DNA of 64,000 nt from positions 2,852,001-2,916,000 of the forward strand of contig RQOL01000824.1 in assembly GCA_013076295.1 (NCBI GenBank), in the 5' to 3' direction. Positions 63,701 through 64,000 of this stretch are shown here, piece by piece. The position numbers were made by a program, and so were the translations under genes. Source of the DNA: Sanderia malayensis. Taxonomy: Eukaryota; Cnidaria; Scyphozoa; Semaeostomeae; Pelagiidae. Numbering within the stretch: the stretch's first letter is position 1; each line of letters starts with the position of its first letter. The notes beneath the pieces were generated by a model. The model did not search any database. It saw nothing but the letters and a program-made list of their open reading frames with translations, and was not told the DNA's origin.

Positions 63701-64000
63701 CACCCAATATCAAGACGTTACGAATTGCCATCGCAGGCTGTCGCCTTGTCAACCATTGACATGTCAGAACAACGCAACTTGCAAAGTGAGATAATTTGTG
63801 CCTATGCAGTGCACACTAAAATAATTCCTAACAATACCTAGTGCTCAACACATGCTCGCATTGGATAATTATCAGAGTTGTATTAAATCATTGAACCCCT
63901 TTCCTAGGTGTTGAGTGCTGTTACGTATTCATGCAAATGCCTTCCCAGGTATCAGGGAAAGCATTGCGAGCAGTTCACCAGTCGCTGCGGAGCCGTGGAT
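2926..64000 (+). CDS. HSPG2: Perlecan-like basement-membrane proteoglycan (partial, continues right)
   Basis: A secreted modular extracellular-matrix protein. I resolve 27 exons totalling 5,928 nt (1,976 codons), all GT-AG and phase-consistent. Domains by residue: signal peptide (1-29); Cys-rich lead-in and LamB domain (about 30-253); laminin-type EGF repeats (about 254-400); 12 I-set-like Ig domains (401-1495), each with the Cys-Trp-Cys core; LamG1 (1496-1656); two EGFs (1657-1746); LamG2 (1747-about 1925); then EGF sequence to the window end. LamB-LE-Ig array-LamG-EGF-EGF-LamG-EGF is the diagnostic order of perlecan domains III-V; agrin and laminins differ. In animals perlecan binds laminin, nidogen, collagen IV and dystroglycan in basement membranes. 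Unusual points: no SEA or LDLa modules, one LamB rather than three (human), 12 Ig domains, and a 37.7-kb intron carrying an antisense Msx gene. The 5' end rests on exon 1 being correct; the C-terminus, expected to hold LamG3, is outside the window. Confidence 0.93.
3607..3741 (+). CDS. HSPG2: Perlecan exon 2: Cys-rich lead-in to LamB
   Basis: The exon encodes 45 residues with a [13 protein letters not shown] segment, matching the CFC-G-x-x-x-x-C signature that precedes LamB domains in perlecan and laminin alpha chains. The donor GTAAGT follows. The acceptor CATTACAG has a weak pyrimidine tract, and the same frame stays open upstream to 3499, so the exon could begin earlier. Confidence 0.75.
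4085..4255 (+). CDS. HSPG2: Perlecan exon 3: LamB, N-terminal part
   Basis: 57 codons, phase 0-0. It contains the LamB hallmark [15 protein letters not shown], equivalent to the YFWSLPSRFLGD segment of human perlecan. Confidence 0.92.
4367..4459 (+). CDS. HSPG2: Perlecan exon 4: LamB
   Basis: 31 codons, phase 0-0. [15 protein letters not shown] corresponds to the conserved SYGG-x-L-x-[FY] beta-strand motif of laminin IV-A domains. Confidence 0.92.
4678..4764 (+). CDS. HSPG2: Perlecan exon 5: LamB
   Basis: 29 codons, phase 0-0, between acceptor ATCCACAG and donor GTAAGG. It continues the LamB fold; '[10 protein letters not shown]' sits where human perlecan has its 'VVLQGNNI' strand. Confidence 0.85.
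4943..4999 (+). pseudogene. Relic of the Ig 1 exon inside a LamB intron
   Basis: This 57-nt stretch aligns without gaps to 8780-8836 of the Ig 1 exon with 44 of 57 identical bases by my count. In the same frame it reads [19 protein letters not shown] against [19 protein letters not shown], 12 of 19 identical. Downstream the DEGDYVC motif is eroded (to FYNFC), so it is not a usable Ig exon. It probably marks an ancient duplication of an Ig exon into an upstream intron. Confidence 0.6.
5337..5455 (+). CDS. HSPG2: Perlecan exon 6: LamB, C-terminal part
   Basis: 39 codons plus 2 nt. It encodes '[22 protein letters not shown]', matching the LamB segment 'REHLLMALAGIDTLLIRASY' seen in perlecan. 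It ends in phase 2 at GTAAGC. Confidence 0.9.
5591..6077. repeat. ~180-bp satellite, three units (second site)
   Basis: Same satellite as 21541-23160, here about 2.7 units of the 'ggttcgtggaccc' variant, in the intron between LamB exons 6 and 7. Confidence 0.93.
6298..6409 (+). CDS. HSPG2: Perlecan exon 7: LamB end and start of LE repeats
   Basis: It carries [19 protein letters not shown], a near match to the perlecan LamB-to-LE junction (VEQCSCPPGYRGPSCQ). It enters with 1 nt completing an Ile codon and exits in phase 0. Confidence 0.95.
6505..6640. repeat. Tandem ~42-bp AACAACCTATTGTTT repeat
   Basis: Three to four units of CTATTGTTTAAATGCAACAAC with small changes. The core CCTATTGTTT is shared with the interior of the family A MITEs, and a shorter version occurs at 7690-7770. 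Confidence 0.8.
6770..6883 (+). CDS. HSPG2: Perlecan exon 8: laminin-type EGF
   Basis: 38 codons, phase 0-0, ending [10 protein letters not shown]... to ETGVCK. The Cys spacing and [17 protein letters not shown] are typical of laminin EGF modules. Confidence 0.93.
7346..7473 (+). CDS. HSPG2: Perlecan exon 9: laminin-type EGF
   Basis: [20 protein letters not shown] is a textbook LE loop. It exits in phase 2 at GTAGGT. Confidence 0.95.
7928..8014 (+). CDS. HSPG2: Perlecan exon 10: laminin-type EGF
   Basis: It enters with 1 nt completing a Gln codon and encodes [15 protein letters not shown]. It exits in phase 2 at GTAAGT. Confidence 0.92.
8342..8409 (+). CDS. HSPG2: Perlecan exon 11: last LE loop
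   Basis: It encodes [16 protein letters not shown], matching the 'CAPGYYGNPSQGQPC' end of perlecan domain III. It exits in phase 1, the phase used by every Ig exon that follows. Confidence 0.92.
8629..8913 (+). CDS. HSPG2: Perlecan exon 12: Ig domain 1
   Basis: Phase 1-1 exon of 285 nt. The Ig core is FRCG, VTWSRR, and [11 protein letters not shown] (Cys-Trp-Cys with DxGxYxC). A decayed copy of its middle part lies at 4943-4999. Confidence 0.95.
8914..9211 (+). other. Perlecan intron 12 with a tRNA gene
   Basis: A 298-nt GT-AG intron whose centre is occupied by a sense-oriented tRNA-Ser gene (8976-9057). Confidence 0.9.
8976..9057 (+). tRNA. tRNA-Ser(AGA)
   Basis: 82 nt. The acceptor stem GCAGTTG/CAACTGC is perfectly paired with discriminator G. 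The A-box is TGGCCGAGTGGTTAAGGCG, the anticodon loop CTAGAAA carries AGA, a GC-rich variable arm (GGGGTCTCCCC) is class II as expected for serine, and the B-box is GGTTCGAATCC. A T-run (pol III terminator) follows at 9061. It looks functional and sits inside a perlecan intron in sense orientation. Confidence 0.95.
9212..9490 (+). CDS. HSPG2: Perlecan exon 13: Ig domain 2
   Basis: Phase 1-1, 93 codons. Ig core [25 protein letters not shown]. Confidence 0.95.
9529..9815. mobile_element. MITE-like element, TIR about 25 bp
   Basis: The ends TACCGTAAAACTCTATTAAG and, on the other strand, TAGTGTAAAAGCTTTATCGA form an imperfect terminal inverted repeat. The interior is a set of G-rich 'aagaggg/TTAGAGAG' motifs with no coding potential. 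It lies in the intron after Ig 2, directly next to a second MITE. Confidence 0.5.
9826..9964. mobile_element. Tc1/mariner-type MITE, family A copy 1
   Basis: 139 bp flanked by TA. Terminal inverted repeats start CAGTAAAAACC(C)...CATATAAGAACC and mirror this at the right end. The interior holds the palindromic motif AACAATAGCCTATTGT. Related copies are at 21031-21182 and 62906-63051, all in introns of the same gene. Confidence 0.75.
10052..10342 (+). CDS. HSPG2: Perlecan exon 14: Ig domain 3
   Basis: Phase 1-1, 97 codons. Ig core [24 protein letters not shown]. Confidence 0.96.
10661..10933 (+). CDS. HSPG2: Perlecan exon 15: Ig domain 4
   Basis: Phase 1-1, 91 codons. Ig core [25 protein letters not shown]. 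Confidence 0.96.
11455..11721 (+). CDS. HSPG2: Perlecan exon 16: Ig domain 5
   Basis: Phase 1-1, 89 codons. Ig core [25 protein letters not shown]. Two Asn-X-Ser/Thr sequons are visible (NIS, NIT). Confidence 0.96.
11836..12079. repeat. Tandem duplication, 122-bp unit, two copies
   Basis: Two near-identical 122-bp units starting ATGATGAGAGAAGTA (11836 and 11958) in the intron between Ig 5 and Ig 6. No coding sense. Confidence 0.85.
12174..12464 (+). CDS. HSPG2: Perlecan exon 17: Ig domain 6
   Basis: Phase 1-1, 97 codons. Ig core [26 protein letters not shown]. Confidence 0.96.
12768..13034 (+). CDS. HSPG2: Perlecan exon 18: Ig domain 7
   Basis: Phase 1-1, 89 codons. Ig core [24 protein letters not shown]. 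The usual Asp before the last Gly is missing, so this is one of the more diverged Ig copies. Confidence 0.94.
13380..13655 (+). CDS. HSPG2: Perlecan exon 19: Ig domain 8
   Basis: Phase 1-1, 92 codons. Ig core [25 protein letters not shown]. Confidence 0.95.
13964..14388. mobile_element. hAT-like MITE with target-site duplication
   Basis: 425 bp with terminal inverted repeat CAGGGCCGCATTTA / TAAATGCGGCACTG and GC-rich subterminal GGGCCC motifs, flanked by a duplicated ATTATA. Related repeat copies (near 14580 and 17905) show the uninterrupted sequence GGCATT/GCGATT-GTAGCTAA..., which acts as an empty site. It does not encode a transposase. Confidence 0.75.
14720..15170. repeat. ~175-190-bp repeat, left block
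   Basis: Units each contain CAGATTTCATGGTAAGCTGT, ACGACGTTTCCTAAG, AGGACAATAACTTT and GACCAGCATCATCTAAATA. Unit starts fall near 14720, 14886 and 15064. The same family resumes at 17040. Confidence 0.85.
15594..16555. repeat. Interstitial CCCTAA minisatellite with inverted TGCGCAGT motifs
   Basis: Runs of (CCCTAA)n alternate with ~110-130-bp spacers. Each spacer carries TGCGCAGT, a short AT-rich loop and ACTGCGCA, an inverted repeat, plus a conserved GACACTGTCAGTAG or GCCCAATGCATTAGC stretch and an ACGTCA motif. About seven or eight units are visible. Confidence 0.9.
17040..17830. repeat. ~175-190-bp repeat, right block
   Basis: Continuation of the family seen at 14720-15170. Unit starts fall near 17097, 17287, 17475 and 17662, with sequence drift in the later units. 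Confidence 0.85.
18517..18565. other. Perfect 22-bp hairpin
   Basis: The left arm 18517-18538 (starts TTCTAATGTCC) and right arm 18544-18565 are exact reverse complements around a 5-nt loop GGAAT. It lies 81 nt upstream of the Ig 9 exon. Confidence 0.9.
18647..18913 (+). CDS. HSPG2: Perlecan exon 20: Ig domain 9
   Basis: Phase 1-1, 89 codons. Ig core [29 protein letters not shown] and NVT sequons sit near the end. Confidence 0.96.
19149..19267. mobile_element. Short MITE-like inverted repeat with GCGCCGC motifs
   Basis: The left end TGCCGTATTTACTC..GAGCGCCGC and right end GCGGCGCTTA..TTGCGGTA are imperfect inverted repeats about 120 bp apart, in the intron before Ig 10. Confidence 0.45.
19479..19736 (+). 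CDS. HSPG2: Perlecan exon 21: Ig domain 10
   Basis: Phase 1-1, 86 codons. Ig core [24 protein letters not shown]. Confidence 0.96.
19830..19918 (+). tRNA. tRNA-Tyr(GTA), intron-containing
   Basis: The acceptor CCACCGA/TCGGTGG is fully paired with discriminator A. The A-box is TAGCTCAGTTGGTAGAGCG and the anticodon arm GGAGA-CTGTAG carries GTA. A 16-nt intron follows G37 (TTGAGCATCATCGGAT), then A38, TCTCT, and the B-box GGTTCGAATCC. A T-rich pol III terminator follows. The intron position is the canonical one for eukaryotic tRNA-Tyr. It lies in the intron between Ig 10 and Ig 11, sense orientation. Confidence 0.95.
20077..20489. mobile_element. MITE with TIR CACGCTTTTTTTTATAAGGAACC
   Basis: 413 bp flanked by TA. 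The left end CACGC-T-run-ATAAGGAACC is mirrored by GGTTCCTTAT-A-run-GCGTG at the right. The interior repeats AAGGAACT-type motifs and has no ORF. A related right-end fragment lies at about 45430-45535. Confidence 0.8.
20642..20914 (+). CDS. HSPG2: Perlecan exon 22: Ig domain 11
   Basis: Phase 1-1, 91 codons. Ig core [29 protein letters not shown]. Confidence 0.96.
21031..21182. mobile_element. Tc1/mariner-type MITE, family A copy 2
   Basis: 152 bp, TA-flanked. The TIR CAGTAAACACCCGCATATAA is mirrored by TTATACGCGGGTGTTTACTG. Same interior AACAATAGGCTGGATG motif as the copy at 9826. Confidence 0.8.
21258..21515 (+). CDS. HSPG2: Perlecan exon 23: Ig domain 12
   Basis: Phase 1-1, 86 codons. 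Ig core [29 protein letters not shown]. It is the last Ig before the LamG region. Confidence 0.96.
21541..23160. repeat. ~180-bp satellite array, nine units
   Basis: Units begin with AACTTTCTATCATGCATGAAG (starts near 21544, 21728, 21911, 22096, 22280, 22458, 22632, 22815, 22991). Each contains ATGACTCACAAGGAGTCGAA, TCCTACTGATCACGTTGAG and TTTCCCGCGGATAGCTATT. Two sub-variants alternate after the GCTCTCTAGGAG motif ('caattgttcaaatttt' versus 'ggttcgtggaccc'). It fills the intron before LamG1. Confidence 0.95.
23409..23891 (+). CDS. HSPG2: Perlecan exon 24: LamG domain 1
   Basis: 161 codons, phase 1-1: a whole LamG domain on one exon. Hallmarks are [40 protein letters not shown] and [12 protein letters not shown]. 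It follows Ig 12 as in perlecan domain V. Confidence 0.97.
23892..25908. other. Intron sequence with no recognised feature
   Basis: About 2 kb of apparently unique DNA after LamG1. I see no exon, RNA gene or clear repeat. Confidence 0.5.
25909..26091. mobile_element. Tigger/mariner-like MITE
   Basis: 183 bp, TA-flanked. The left end CAGTCAAATCTGCATAGTTC is mirrored by the right end ...TTAGACAGAGTTGACTG, and the interior has several TAATTCGAAC motifs on both strands. Confidence 0.75.
26092..26953. other. Intron sequence with no recognised feature
   Basis: About 860 bp between a MITE and the split-repeat retroelement. Nothing is recognised. Confidence 0.5.
26954..27582. repeat. Split direct repeat B2
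   Basis: 629 bp, nearly identical to 28110-28737; the one difference I can see is GGCCCC versus GGCCC. It contains a CATCATAATCATCATAAT-rich tract, five copies of the palindromic AGGGACGCTGTCCCT unit spaced by GACTCGGAATTT, then four GGTACGCGAGGCC units. Confidence 0.95.
27702..28110. repeat. Split direct repeat A2
   Basis: Nearly identical to 31037-31441 with a few 1-2 nt indels. It abuts B1 directly at 28110. Confidence 0.95.
28110..28737. repeat. Split direct repeat B1
   Basis: Second copy of the 26954-27582 repeat, directly adjoining A2. Confidence 0.95.
28841..29261 (-). pseudogene. Tyrosine recombinase, N-terminal fragment (broken)
   Basis: Across two minus-strand frames the sequence reads [14 protein letters not shown]... 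and then [31 protein letters not shown]. This is the SAM-like N-terminal domain pattern of DIRS/Ngaro recombinases (CYF-x-x-x-L-x-x-x-x-SH-x-TI-x-x-YL-x-AVR). The catalytic R-HxR-Y part is missing before repeat B1 begins at 28737. Confidence 0.65.
29335..30075 (-). pseudogene. DIRS-type reverse transcriptase / RNase H, broken
   Basis: On the minus strand, [17 protein letters not shown] at about 30020 is the start of the RT domain of DIRS-like elements. After a frameshift come [40 protein letters not shown] and THFLDDFLI with the catalytic DD (29824-29549). Then a second frame gives [15 protein letters not shown], the RNase H start. The RT thumb and most of RNase H are missing. Confidence 0.8.
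30244..30940 (-). pseudogene. Gag-like ORF1 of the DIRS/Ngaro element, broken
   Basis: The N-part contains [28 protein letters not shown], like the 'pinning' region of DIRS/Ngaro ORF1. The C-part (30450-30244) has [13 protein letters not shown] and [13 protein letters not shown], a Cys/His knuckle. The two pieces are in different frames. Confidence 0.65.
31037..31441. repeat. Split direct repeat A1
   Basis: The 5' (minus-strand sense) terminal copy of repeat A; partner of 27702-28110. Confidence 0.93.
31628..31835. repeat. Tandem duplication, 104-bp unit
   Basis: Two copies starting CGCTATGCAAACAAGTACC (31628 and 31732) and sharing TTCCAAGATATCGTGCTTCA. Confidence 0.85.
31836..33333. other. 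Intron sequence downstream of Msx, no recognised feature
   Basis: About 1.5 kb of AT-rich sequence between the tandem duplication and a MITE. No gene is seen. It could hold Msx 3' regulatory sequence, which cannot be judged here. Confidence 0.45.
33334..33479. mobile_element. Mariner-like MITE near the Msx 3' end
   Basis: 146 bp with inverted ends TACAGTAGATCCTGATAACTC and ...GAGTTATCGGGATTTTACTATA, plus interior ACTCGAAC motifs. It lies about 220 nt beyond the Msx stop codon. Confidence 0.7.
33697..34124 (-). CDS. Msx: Msx exon 2: homeodomain
   Basis: It enters with 2 nt completing a Glu codon, followed by [15 protein letters not shown], the homeodomain and a 60-residue Cys/Pro/His-containing tail ending at 33697. 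Homeodomain residues 22-31 ([10 protein letters not shown]) are diagnostic for Msx. Confidence 0.96.
33697..35231 (-). CDS. Msx: Msx-class homeobox transcription factor
   Basis: Two exons on the minus strand: 35231-34862 (donor TAG|GTATGT, phase 1) and 34124-33697 (acceptor GCATTCTAG). Together they give about 265 residues, a normal Msx length. Exon 1 carries NPFSVEYIL, the Msx N-terminal eh1-type Groucho-binding motif. Exon 2 has the Msx pre-box [14 protein letters not shown], a full 60-residue homeodomain with F8, L16, F20, W48, F49, N51 and R53, and the Msx C-flank [14 protein letters not shown]. One class-typical residue differs: helix 3 reads NRRAKEKR (Glu at position 56, usually Ala). 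Msx proteins are nuclear homeodomain repressors in patterning. The start is the ATG at 35231; the frame stays open upstream, and the ATG at about 35171 is an alternative. The gene is nested antisense within a perlecan intron. A candidate AATAAA lies at 33282-33277. Confidence 0.93.
34862..35231 (-). CDS. Msx: Msx exon 1: eh1 motif
   Basis: 123 codons plus 1 nt. NPFSVEYIL (about residues 57-65) corresponds to PFSVEALM in vertebrate Msx1/2. The rest is Asn/Gln/Ser-rich and unconserved. The start codon choice is uncertain. Confidence 0.85.
35232..36400. other. Msx 5' flank
   Basis: This sequence should hold the Msx promoter (minus strand). I see no convincing TATA box or other core element, and no additional exon. 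Confidence 0.4.
36410..36900. repeat. Degenerate (ACTA)n microsatellite
   Basis: About 490 bp built from ACTAACTAACTA runs with interruptions, including an inner ~30-bp repeat of GCTGACTAACTAACGGAATTTG (three copies near 36548-36630). Confidence 0.93.
36901..38400. other. Intron sequence with no recognised feature
   Basis: AT-rich sequence upstream of Msx on its own strand. No exon, RNA gene or ordered repeat recognised. Confidence 0.45.
38404..38610. repeat. Short tandem repeat, CCCCAACAAAATAAAGCTTA type
   Basis: Four diverged units of about 50-60 bp with the core CCAACAAAA...AAGCTTAATGAAATAAGGTTTGT. Confidence 0.75.
39059..39155. repeat. Tandem duplication, 47-bp unit
   Basis: Two adjacent copies of a 47-bp unit starting AGGATCGGTACTTAGAGC. 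It sits at the left end of a possible MITE whose right end (CCTAGTTCCAGTTTCTCATG) is near 39421-39440. Confidence 0.75.
39156..41099. other. Intron sequence with MITE-like fragments
   Basis: Fragments such as TTTTAAGAATAGAAATTTTAC occur twice (about 39347 and 40830), together with CATCCTAGTTC motifs, suggesting two decayed copies of the same element. No gene is seen. Confidence 0.4.
41100..42010 (-). pseudogene. Non-LTR retrotransposon reverse transcriptase, decayed
   Basis: In several minus-strand frames the RT motifs occur in order: YRPIS (about 42000), [15 protein letters not shown] (about 41820), [12 protein letters not shown] (about 41645) and [10 protein letters not shown] with the catalytic DD (about 41580). 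Then comes [20 protein letters not shown] and [13 protein letters not shown], the C-terminal RT region of jockey/CR1-like LINEs. Stops and frameshifts interrupt it. Confidence 0.82.
42520..42800. repeat. Diverged direct repeat of the foldback spacer
   Basis: Shares TTTTAAGCAACGG-like, TAGAATTT and TTGTTTTATCGTAATCTGATTTATT blocks in the same order with 43920-44180. It lies just left of the foldback arm, so direct and inverted repeats are interlaced. Confidence 0.75.
42990..43725. repeat. Foldback element, left arm
   Basis: Imperfect reverse complement of 44392-45068 over about 700 bp, including TGGTTCCATC/GATGGAGCCAC, CACAAATAGTCATCATGATT, AACAATCGGATCTTTGCAC-type and AATACGCATCTCCCAGCT blocks. 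It holds three copies of a ~21-bp CTCAGAGAGTCTCCGCGCGG unit (43008-43062); the right arm has one. Confidence 0.92.
43726..44391. other. Foldback element, spacer
   Basis: 666-bp spacer between the inverted arms, no coding potential. Part of it (43920-44180) is a diverged direct copy of 42520-42800. Confidence 0.8.
44392..45068. repeat. Foldback element, right arm
   Basis: Inverted partner of 42990-43725. Confidence 0.92.
45069..47340. other. Intron sequence with no gene
   Basis: A fragment related to the MITE at 20077 (GAACTAGGCCTTGGC...GGTTCTTTATAAAGGAG) lies at 45430-45535. Nothing else is recognised. Confidence 0.45.
47341..47547. mobile_element. Mariner-type MITE with TIR CAGGGTGGGCCAAA
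   Basis: 207 bp, TA-flanked. CAGGGTGGGCCAAA at the left is mirrored by TTTAGCCCACCCTG at the right. There is no transposase ORF. Confidence 0.85.
47548..53145. other. Intron sequence with simple repeats only
   Basis: About 5.6 kb with no gene recognised. It includes a two-copy repeat of GGGGCAGGGTCTCTGAAAAT (48333-48395), a G10 run at 51302 and an (ATGT)n microsatellite at 51596-51660. Confidence 0.5.
51596..51660. repeat. (ATGT/ATGC)n microsatellite
   Basis: Alternating GTAT/GTATG/GCATG units over about 65 bp. Confidence 0.9.
53148..53383. repeat. ~40-bp minisatellite, six units
   Basis: Units of 39-41 bp reading GGAAGGTTGATGTTATGACC followed by TTGGAGGCAACCTAATT, with point changes between copies. 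Confidence 0.95.
53384..59922. other. Intron sequence with no gene recognised
   Basis: About 6.5 kb. Small local repeats include CTGTACAAAG(A/C) near 54535-54615, GGCGGCGGCAAGAGT near 56045-56090 and TTTAAGGCCTA(A/G)GAAAGCT twice near 57430-57480. The long open frames here look like chance or low-complexity sequence. Confidence 0.45.
59924..60053. mobile_element. Short foldback element
   Basis: 130 bp. The arms (GGTCACC...CTACATTGCGTCCCTGTGCC and its complement) pair over about 43 bp with 4-5 mismatches around a ~40-nt centre. Confidence 0.75.
60104..60387. mobile_element. piggyBac-like MITE with TTAA target site
   Basis: The ends AGGTATACGAAGGAGTTAAA and TTTAACTCCTTCGTATACCT are exact inverted repeats, flanked on both sides by TTAA, the piggyBac target. 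About 280 bp, no ORF. It starts 50 bp from the foldback element. Confidence 0.8.
60388..61637. other. Last part of the giant intron
   Basis: Contains three loose copies of TGTTTTCGATTTCCCTCATAG/ATATCTCAACT-type sequence near 61005-61160, and no gene. Confidence 0.45.
61638..61907 (+). CDS. HSPG2: Perlecan exon 25: two EGF domains
   Basis: 90 codons, phase 1-1. Two six-Cys EGFs: [20 protein letters not shown] with [12 protein letters not shown], then [17 protein letters not shown] with [13 protein letters not shown]. The position between LamG1 and LamG2 matches perlecan domain V. Confidence 0.95.
61908..63189 (+). other. Perlecan intron 25
   Basis: 1.28-kb intron with a GAATGAAT microsatellite near 62480-62540 and a family A MITE at 62906-63051. 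Confidence 0.85.
62906..63051. mobile_element. Tc1/mariner-type MITE, family A copy 3
   Basis: The right end TATATGCGGGTTTTTACTGT is intact. The left end CCCGCATGTAAGAATCAGTG is eroded. The interior AACAATAGCCTATTGTC is as in copies 1 and 2. Confidence 0.75.
63190..63785 (+). CDS. HSPG2: Perlecan exon 26: LamG domain 2 and start of EGF
   Basis: 596 nt, entering in phase 1 and leaving in phase 0. LamG hallmarks are [42 protein letters not shown] and [14 protein letters not shown]. The tail [15 protein letters not shown] begins the next EGF. Confidence 0.97.
63908..64000 (+). CDS. HSPG2: Perlecan exon 27: EGF (runs off the window)
   Basis: Acceptor TTTCCTAG, phase 0. The 31 codons give [20 protein letters not shown], completing the EGF from exon 26, then CGAVD at the edge. 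The next expected domain is an EGF followed by LamG3. Confidence 0.93.
   Translation, partial: MLSAVTYSCKCLPRYQGKHCEQFTSRCGAVD

Overview
This window is animal (metazoan) nuclear DNA. It shows GT-AG introns, vertebrate-type CCCTAA interstitial repeats, an intron-containing tRNA-Tyr, MITEs and retroelements, and two animal-specific genes: a perlecan-type basement-membrane proteoglycan and an Msx homeobox gene. The Msx homeodomain is clearly Msx but diverged, so an invertebrate, possibly an early-branching one, is likely. I cannot name the species from sequence alone.

Layout. Positions 155-1407 (+) hold a six-exon gene for a 181-residue four-pass membrane protein I do not recognise. Positions 1646-2925 are intergenic and contain a tRNA-derived SINE head. 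From 2926 to the right edge runs one large perlecan-like gene (+). I resolve 27 exons, whose coding lengths sum to 5,928 nt (1,976 codons) in a single frame with every exon phase matching. The domain order is signal peptide, short Cys-rich lead-in, one laminin IV-A (LamB) domain, laminin-type EGF repeats, 12 Ig domains (each on one phase 1-1 exon), LamG1, two EGFs, LamG2, EGF. It continues beyond 64000. No SEA or LDLa modules are seen.

Introns in the first part of the gene are 0.1-5 kb. They carry a tRNA-Ser(AGA) gene, a tRNA-Tyr(GTA) gene, a ~180-bp satellite present in two introns, a CCCTAA minisatellite, several MITEs, a perfect 22-bp hairpin, and a decayed copy of part of the first Ig exon.

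The intron between LamG1 and the EGF exon is 37.7 kb (23892-61637). On its minus strand lies a two-exon Msx gene (35231-33697) with an eh1-type motif, a full homeodomain and the Msx C-flank. Also in this intron are a DIRS/Ngaro-type tyrosine-recombinase retrotransposon with split direct repeats (26954-31441), a dead non-LTR retrotransposon (41100-42010), a 2-kb foldback inverted repeat (42990-45068), microsatellites, minisatellites and further MITEs. The most striking biological feature is the homeobox developmental regulator nested antisense inside a giant intron of a basement-membrane proteoglycan gene.
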